64,000 nucleotides of DNA from Limnoperna fortunei. Its lineage: Eukaryota; Mollusca; Bivalvia; Mytilida; Modiolidae. Shown one piece after another: positions 57,001 through 64,000 of the stretch. The stretch is from positions 26,194,242-26,258,241 of the forward strand of contig OX104120.1 of NCBI GenBank assembly GCA_944474755.1. Reading direction: 5' to 3'. Made by a program: the position numbers and the translations under genes. A model generated the notes under the pieces. It had not been told where the DNA came from. It did no database searches and saw only the letters and a program-made list of their open reading frames with translations. Every line of letters starts with the position of its first letter. Position 1 is the first letter of the stretch.

Positions 57001-60000
57001 TTGAAAATGAGATAATTAGCTAGGGACGCTCTGTCGGTTGGGGCTATGTGGATCGATCACCTGTTCAGGTGACAGGTGTTCAGCCAGGTATGCATAATAC
57101 TTTTAATTAATAAAATAATTGAATGGAAATTATTGTTTTAAGGAGATAACAACTGAAATGACATCAATCAATATGCACTTTTCTCCTTCACATACAGACG
57201 CTGACATTTTAAAGCGAAGTTTCGTACACATTTTTAAGCGAAGTTTCGTACACATTTTATAACGATCTACCTCAGGCCTCAACAAAATTTATTAAACAAT
57301 TTTATTCTAAATATTAACAACTTGTCAATATATGGTTGGTGACATAGAATCTTTCTAGAGCTGGAATACTTACCAAAGTTAATGGTCACGGATACGTCGA
57401 CTTATGGACCGAATTCGACTTATCTATGTTTTTTTTACCCGAATTTTACCAAAAATCGTCTATTCGACTTATCGTCCACATCGACTAAACGTGCGGAAAA
57501 TACGGTATATCAGAGTGATATGGGGAATAAACAATCCAGTCATAGTTATATCAAGTCCTTCTGTCTGTCTATCTTTGAACTGTACAAATTTACTTGATTG
57601 CTGTTGCAAAGATACAATATGTGGAAACACTGTTCTGTTATCTAATTGTTTGTCTGATTTATTTTAGGATTATGAGGAAGAAGAACGTTATGCAAGCAAA
57701 AGGAAGAAGAAGAAACAAAGAGCTGGTGGCTTTATTATTGATGAAGCAGGTAAGATCATCAGGCCATTCAAAACGAATTCTGGTTTGCTGTTTTACAACT
57801 GACCTTCCAAGTTCTGACCTTCCCAAAAAGAAATACTGGGTTTTCGTTTTTTTAAATTAAACACAAATTTTATGCAAAGATATGCCTTTCTATAATGTTA
57901 GAAATTAAAATTATTGCATAGGTACATAGTCATCTCGAATTATTGATCATAAAACAGCCAGTTTTCCTTCTGCAGGTCGGGGCTTCTCTCCGGGTACTCC
58001 GGCTTCCTCCCCCAATAAAAACTGGACGCCATGAAATATCTGAAAATTGCTGAAAGTGGCGTTAAAACACCATTCAAACAAACAAAATCATTAAACAGCT
58101 AACAAACTATTTAAGGATGGCCTCAATTTCCTTCTAGTATTTTACTTTACTTGTTAACTTTGTTCAAGATTTCAAAAATAAAAACATTTCACAATATATA
58201 AAAAACCACAAAAAATAGCCTGATTTTAGTCTGTTTCACTTTTCCCATTTTCGCCCATGAGGGCGATGTGGTATAATTATTTTTTAGATGTTGATGATGA
58301 GGGTGATGTGGTATTATTTTTTAGATGTAGATGATGAGGGTGATGTGGTATTATTTTTTAGATGTAGATGATGAGGGTGATGTGGTATTATTTTTTAGAT
58401 GTTGATGATGAGGGTGATGTGGTATTATTTTTTAGATGTAGATGATGAGGGTGATGTGGTATTATTTTTTAGATGTAGATGATGAGGGTGATGTGGTATT
58501 ATTTTTTAGATGTTGATGATGAGGGTGATGTGGTATTATTTTTTAGATGTTGATGATGAGGGTGATGTGGTATTATTTTTTAGATGTTGATGATGAGGGT
58601 GATGAAGATGAGGAGGAATGGGAAGATGGTGTAGATCAAGCGTTGATTGACAGGAGATCAACTTATGAACCTTCAGCTCGGGAAATAGACGAAAATCGTA
58701 GATATGAACAGATGATAAGGTTCGTTAAAAATTTAAGGTTGTCATTGTGGCAGACATTACACAACCATTATAATTTTAATTTATTTAAAACAATGGTTTC
58801 AGTTTGGAACCTGTTTAAAATATGTGAATCAAAATAGTAGTGCATTAATGAAAATACCAAAAAGTCTGTATTCTATGGCAATCGTTTCAAGTCTGTATTC
58901 TATGGCAGTCCTTTCAAGTCTGTATTCTATGGCAATCATTTCAAATCTGTATTCTATGGCAATCGTTTCAAGTCTGTATTCTATGGCAATCCATTCAAGT
59001 CTGTATTCTATGGCAATCATTTCAAGTCTGTATTCTATTGCAATCCTTTCAAGTCTGTATTCTATGGCAATCATTTCAAGTCTGTATTCTATGGCAATCC
59101 TTTCAAGTCTGTATTCTATGGCAATCATTTCAAGTCTGTATTCTATGGCAATCATTTCAAGTCTATTCTATGGCAATCATTTCAAGTCTGTATTCTATGG
59201 CAATCCTTTCAAGTCTGTATTCTATGGCAATCATTTCAAGTCTGTATTCTATGGCAATCCATTCAAGTCTGTATTCTATGGCAATCATTTCAAGTCTATT
59301 CTATGGCAATCATTTCAAGTCTGTATTCTATGGCAATCCTTTCAAGTCTGTATTCTATGGCAATCATTTCAAGTCTGTATTCTATGGCAATCATTTCAAG
59401 TCTATTCTATGGCAATCATTTCAAGTCTGTATTCTATGGCAATCCTTTCAAGTCTGTATTCTATGGCAATCCTTTCAAGTCTGTATTCTATGGCAATCAT
59501 TTCAAGTCTGTATTCTATGGCAATCATTTCAAGTCTGTATTCTATGACAATCATTTCAAGTCTGTATTCTATGGCAATCCATTCAAGTCTGTATTCTATG
59601 GCAATCATTTCAAGTCTGTATTCTATGGCAATCATTTCAAGTCTATTCTATGGCAATCCTTTCAAGTCTGTATTCTATGGCAATCATTTCAAGTCTATTC
59701 TATGGCAATCATTTCAAGTCTGTATTCTATGGCAATCATTTCAAGTCTGTATTCTATGGCAATCATTTCAAGTCTATTCTATGGCAATCATTTCAAGTCT
59801 GTATTCCTTGGCAATCGTTTCAAGTCTGTATTCTATGGCGATCATTTCAAGTCTATTCTATGGCAATTCATTCAAGTCTGTATTCTATGGCAATCGTTTC
59901 AAGTCTGTATTCTATGGCAATCATTTCAAGTCTGTATTCTATGGCAATCATTTCAAGTCTGTATTCTATGGCAATCCTTTATAGTCTGTATTCTATGGCA

Positions 60001-62102
60001 ATCATTTCAAGTCTATTCTATGGCAATCATTTCAAGTCTGTATTCCTTGGCAATCGTTTCAAGTCTGTATTCTATGGCGATCATTTCAAGTCTATTCTAT
60101 GGCAATCCTTTCAAGTCTGTATTCTATGGCAATCCTTTCAAGTCTGTATTCTATGGCAATCATTTCAAGTCTGTATTCTATGGCAATCATTTCAAGTCTA
60201 TTCTATGGCAATCATTTCAAGTCTGTATTCTATGGCAATCCTTTCAAGTCTGTATTCTATGGCAATCATTTCAAGTCTGTATTCTATGGCAATCATTTCA
60301 AGTCTGTATTCTATGGCAATCATTTCAAGTCTGTATTCTATGGCAATCATTTCAAGTCTGTATTCTATGGCAATCCATTCAAGTCTGTATTCTATGGCAA
60401 TCATTTCAAGTCTGTATTCTATTGCAATCCTTTCAAGTCTGTATTCTATGGCAATCATTTCAAGTCTATTCTATGGCAATCCTTTCAAGTCTGTATTCTA
60501 TGGCAATCATTTCAAGTCTATTCTATGGCAATCATTTCAAGTCTGTATTCTATGGCAATCATTTCAAGTCTGTATTCTATGGCAATCATTTCAAGTCTAT
60601 TCTATGGCAATCATTTCAAGTCTGTATTCCTTGGCAATCGTTTCAAGTCTGTATTCTATGGCAATCATTTCAAGTCTATTCTATGGCAATCCATTCAAGT
60701 CTGTATTCTATGGCAATCGTTTCAAGTCTGTATTCTATGGCAATCATTTCAAGTCTGTATTCTATGGCAATCATTTCAAGTCTGTATTCTATGGCAATCC
60801 TTTATAGTCTGTATTCTATGGCAATCATTTCAAGTCTATTCTATGGCAATCATTTCAAGTCTGTATTCCTTGGCAATCGTTTCAAGTCTGTATTCTATGG
60901 CGATCATTTCAAGTCTATTCTATGGCAATCCATTCAAGTCTGTATTCTATGGTAATCGTTTCAAGTCTGTATTCTATGGCAATCATTTCAAGTCTGTATT
61001 CTATGGCAATCATTTCAAGTCTATTCTATGGCAATCCTTTCAAGTCTGTATTCTATGGCAATCATTTCAAGTCTGTATTCTATGGCAATCATTTCAAGTC
61101 TATTCTATGGCAATAATTTCAAATCTTTTTAGATTGTATTTATATTATAGCATCTACACATACAGGGTATTAATATGTGCCGATATTGAGCTGATATTTG
61201 GTATGTGAGGCAACCAAAACAAGTTACAGATCAAGTTTGAATATTGTTCCGGTCACATGACTTTAGACAAAATTTTAACCTAGGTTCCTGCCATAAGATA
61301 GGTAAAAGAAAACCAGTTGTTTACTCTCAGGTTTGTTAGTATCTTGTACATCTATTACAGCACTCAAAGAGAAGATGAAATAGAGGAGTATTACAGACAG
61401 AAATATGGTGACGGATCAGCCAGTGCACGATATGGTGAAGGAGAAGAAATGTCAGATGAAATAACACAGCAGGGCTTGCTACCTGGTGTCAAGTTAGTTA
61501 AGACTTGTAAAATAATTTCAAAATGTTGAAGATTGTGTACCTAAGAATGTTTCCTCTATCACATTGTGACATAAGTATTCATAAACAACACAACACACAA
61601 TTAAAATGTTCAATATTTAAAAGTAGTATTTAGATTCTAGATTTAGAAATCTAGATTTGGTTTACTAATAGTATTTATGAGTTTTCTGTCAGAAAATGGA
61701 ATGAATCATTCATTCTATGTAACCTTTTAGGATATTTAAAATAGGTTACTGGTACTGATACACCAATAGCCATTCCTGTACATATGTTAAGCATTAATTG
61801 TCCATATTTTTCACCAAAATGACATCTAAAATTGTGAAAGTTTAAATTTGACTTCTCAGTCATATGCAATTATACATACTGTACATAATTTAAAAATAAA
61901 TGTCAACAGTATTTTGGTCATCTCTATATAGGGTGGCGGTTTTATTATATTAATCATAACAGTATTTATTATCCTCTAAAACATTTTGGTTTCCTTTTTC
62001 AGAGATCCTAACTTATGGTTAGTAAAATGTAGAATTGGAGAAGAGAGAACTACAGCAATACAACTGATGAGGAAATTCATTGCTTATCAGTTTTCAGATG
62101 AG
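54079..62102 (+). CDS. SUPT5H: transcription elongation factor SPT5, N-terminal part (gene continues beyond the window)
   Basis: Six exons in view: 54079-54255, 55256-55342, 57668-57749, 58584-58719, 61361-61492 and 62003-62102 (714 nt, 238 aa so far). All introns are GT-AG and in phase. Two in-frame TAA codons sit just before the ATG, and a TTTTTTAAG acceptor at 54065 implies a 5' UTR intron. Residues 1-59 are Ser/Gly/Pro-rich and 60-116 acidic and basic, ending GGFIIDEA. Then come [29 protein letters not shown] and [31 protein letters not shown] opens the NusG-like NGN domain near residue 205. These segments match animal SPT5, which binds SPT4 as DSIF on RNA polymerase II to control pausing and elongation. 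The KOW domains and C-terminal repeats lie outside. Oddity: the exon 4 acceptor is preceded by an array of decoy copies. Confidence 0.95.
55800..55940 (+). repeat. interspersed repeat, first copy (SPT5 intron 2)
   Basis: The block from CAGATATTGAGCTGATATTT to CCATAAGATAGGTGAAAG recurs at 61175-61315 with few differences. The preceding 100 bp (from about 55690) may belong to the same element. Family not recognised. Confidence 0.75.
56308..57505. mobile_element. non-autonomous TIR transposon with TA duplication in SPT5 intron 2
   Basis: The left end CCGTATTTTCTGCACGATAA is mirrored by the right end CGTGCGGAAAATACGG. TA flanks both sides. Words for ATCGACTTATC and GTCGACTTATG repeat in the subterminal regions. 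It is 1,198 bp with no transposase frame. Short direct repeats of GCGAAGTTTCGTACACATTT lie at about 57215 and 57240. Confidence 0.72.
57952..58087 (+). mobile_element. SINE, 3' portion, in SPT5 intron 3
   Basis: Contains the SINE body (GGTACTCCGGCTTCCTCCCC, AAAACTGGACGCCATGAAAT, GAAAGTGGCGTTAAA) and a short CAAA tail but lacks the tRNA-like head. Confidence 0.82.
58257..58620 (+). repeat. 37-bp array repeating the exon 4 acceptor of SPT5
   Basis: Nine units of exactly 37 bp begin at 58288, 58325, 58362, 58399, 58436, 58473, 58510, 58547 and 58584, with a degenerate half unit before them. Each unit is 21 nt matching the start of exon 4 (ATGTTGATGATGAGGGTGAT plus one base, or ATGTAG... variants) followed by 16 nt of intron end, TGGTATTATTTTTTAG. 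The ninth unit passes into the true exon. The array therefore presents nine consecutive AG acceptors. Confidence 0.97.
58863..61128 (+). repeat. 27-bp/25-bp satellite in SPT5 intron 4
   Basis: About 84 head-to-tail units of TCTGTATTCTATGGCAATCA plus TTTCAAG, with 25-bp variants lacking a GT and point variants (CCATTC, CGTTTC, CCTTTC). Twenty-seven is divisible by three and the unit lacks stops in its forward frames and in at least one reverse frame, so frames of up to 550 codons appear. None is a gene. Confidence 0.97.
61175..61315 (+). repeat. interspersed repeat, second copy (SPT5 intron 4)
   Basis: A near-identical partner of the block at 55800-55940. It lies directly after the 27-bp satellite and ends about 45 bp before exon 5. 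Confidence 0.75.
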
Positions 62103-62164
62103 GTACTTAAATGTAATCTAATATATTAATATATATGTTTTATACAAACAAACTCTTCACCCGT

Positions 62165-64000
62165 CTAATGGAACCCTGAAAAAACATAGGTTTTTTGTCA
62201 TTGTCTTAAACATTATAATAGCTATAGAGAAAACTGTTACCTCAAATTGATCAGTACATTAAGCTCTATAAAAGTTCCTATTAATACAAGTTGTGTTAAG
62301 ACTTCCAGTAGGAGATATTGCCCTTAACTTTTTTCCCTGTTGCAACATGACAAAAGGAATTAGTAATGGTCTGCGTCTGTGACCACAGAACTCAATTTGT
62401 TCAAATTTGTAGGATTGTATGTCACAATATGAAGTTAATCATCTCAAAACAACATTTTTATTCAACAAATTTTATAGGGGTTAAGGGAATTTATCAACTT
62501 TGTGCATTCTAGGTCAAAGGAACATTTTGTGGATACTACTCTTCTGAAACCGCTTGACAGATTGCTTTGATATTTGGTATGATCAAATGTTATTAAGTGT
62601 AGGTTAGCATACTCTACTGTCATTTTGATTGGTCAAATTTTGTAGTAGTTATGGAACTGTTTCAGCAATATAATTCAATGGTAGATCTTGTGGACACATC
62701 TCCTCTGAAACCGCTTGACAGATTGCTTTGATATTTGGTAGGATTAATTTTTATTAAGTGTAGATTTGCATACTCTACTGTCATTTTGATTGGTCAAATT
62801 TTGTAGTAGTTATGGAACTGTTTCAGCAATATAATTCGATGGTAGATCTTGTGGACACATCTTCTCTGAAACCGCTTGACAGATTGCTTTGATATTTGGT
62901 AGGATTAATTGTTATAAAGTGTAGATGTGCATACTCTACTGTTATTTTGATTGGTCAAATTTTGTAGGAGTTATGAAACTGTTTCAGCAATATAATCTTG
63001 TGGATGCATCTCTTTTGAAACCGCTTTACAAATTGCTCTATTTGGTAGGATTAATTGTTGTGATGTGTAGATATGCATACTCTACCATAATTTGATTCTT
63101 TAAAATTAATAGGAGTTATAGGACTGACCATTTCTGTAATATAATACAATGGTAGATATTGTGGACACATCTCCTCTGAAACCACTTGACAGATTGCTTT
63201 GGAAGTTTGGTAGGATTGATTGTAATGATGTATAGATGTCTACCACCATTTTGATTCATCAAATTTTGTAGGACTTGTGGAACTGACCATTTCAGCAATA
63301 TAATACAATGGTATATCTTGTGGGTGCATCTCTGAAACCTTTCAAAGGATTGCATTGATATTTGGTAGGATTAATTGTTGTGATGTGTAGATGTGCATAC
63401 TCGACCACCATTTTTGATTTGTTTAGGAGTTATGGGACTTTGACCATTTTAGCAGTATTGAAGTTGTATCATTTAGTTGCTTAGCTCTTCCCAAATACCT
63501 GTTCAAACAGTTCTAAAATTATATGCTTTTTATTTTGTCCCCAAACTAAAAGAGTTAGATTGACATTGTAAATTGCTTAAATGATCAGCAAAACAATGCC
63601 TACAAAACACTTTGTTAGTCCAAAATTGCCTGACCACTTATAGGAGTTTTGCACGTAAGTGAGAATTTGTTATGAAATTTTCAGTTTTGCCCTGTAATCT
63701 GAAAACTAAAACAGCTAAGAGTGAAACTGTATATAGCAAAAAGGATCAGCAATATAAGTCCTACAATTTTCTCCTTGGTCTGAAATTGTAAGATGACTCC
63801 TTATACAATTTTAGTCAAATGCCTAAGAAATTAAAAACTAATACCTTGAGTAAAACTGTTAATAGCTCAAAAAAGCAGGACAAGGTCTTCACATCATTTT
63901 ATTGTCTTAACATTGTCTGATGACTCCTTAGGAGTTATGTCCCTTTATCGGTAATTTGTTACAATTTCCTTTGATCTTTACTACCAATAAAATTAGTATC
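62165..64000 (+). mobile_element. HINE-like repeat region in SPT5 intron 6
   Basis: Begins with sequence related to the element at 25.3-27.5 kb (ATAGCTATAGAGAAAACTGT and onward). About six tandem units near 161 bp follow (GTGGACACATCTCCTCTGAA, ACCGCTTGACAGATTGC). From about 63540 come units carrying GGAGTT, GATGACTCCTTA and ATGATCAGCAA words. The 5' AGCTCACC start is not visible and the window ends inside it. Confidence 0.6.

Noticed and set aside
58824..61208. Several long plus-strand frames (386, 550, 385 and 369 codons) and minus-strand partners
   Set aside because: All lie inside the 27-bp satellite, are open only because the unit length is a multiple of three without stops, and repeat the same short peptide.

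Overview
The window is animal nuclear DNA, AT-rich and packed with repeats. It carries three spliced protein-coding genes. A bivalve mollusc, most likely a mussel of the Mytilus type, is inferred from the repeat vocabulary: tRNA-derived SINEs ending in CAAA repeats, nested rolling-circle-type elements opening AGCTCACCTGACCC, and CR1-like LINE tails. This was not tested by any search.

Layout. 1-6.6 kb is old non-coding repeat in two head-to-tail copies. 6.9-14.2 kb (+) holds a complete seven-exon short-chain dehydrogenase of the RDH11-14 type (330 aa); Tc1-like and hAT-like debris lies in its fifth intron, and the 3' splice site of exon 6 is duplicated. 14.7-16.3 kb is a Tc1-like element with matching ends and a broken transposase. 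17.4-18.8 kb is a 41-bp satellite with an 11-mer higher-order period, and 19.1-19.9 kb is a small hAT-like element. 21.8-36.2 kb (-) is a complete 14-exon gene for a ZC3H4/ZC3H6-type CCCH zinc-finger protein (1,399 aa). Its sixth coding intron has the hallmarks of a U12-type AT-AC intron, and SINEs and a Helentron-like element sit in other introns. 37.6 kb is a candidate promoter for that gene. 39-53.6 kb is a nested field of DNA transposons, SINEs, LINE fragments and HINE-like elements. 54.1-62.1 kb (+) is the first six coding exons of SPT5 (SUPT5H); the gene continues past the window. Its introns contain a TIR element, a SINE, a 37-bp array that repeats a 3' splice site nine times, and an 84-unit 27-bp array whose long open frames are artefacts.

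Gene models were built by joining exons by hand. Coding phase closes exactly across every junction: 993 nt for the dehydrogenase, 4,200 nt for ZC3H4, and 714 nt for SPT5 so far. ZC3H4 and SPT5 lie head to head about 18 kb apart, and both are known to act on RNA polymerase II elongation or termination. The dehydrogenase is unrelated to them. Family names rest on motif recognition from memory, not on database searches.
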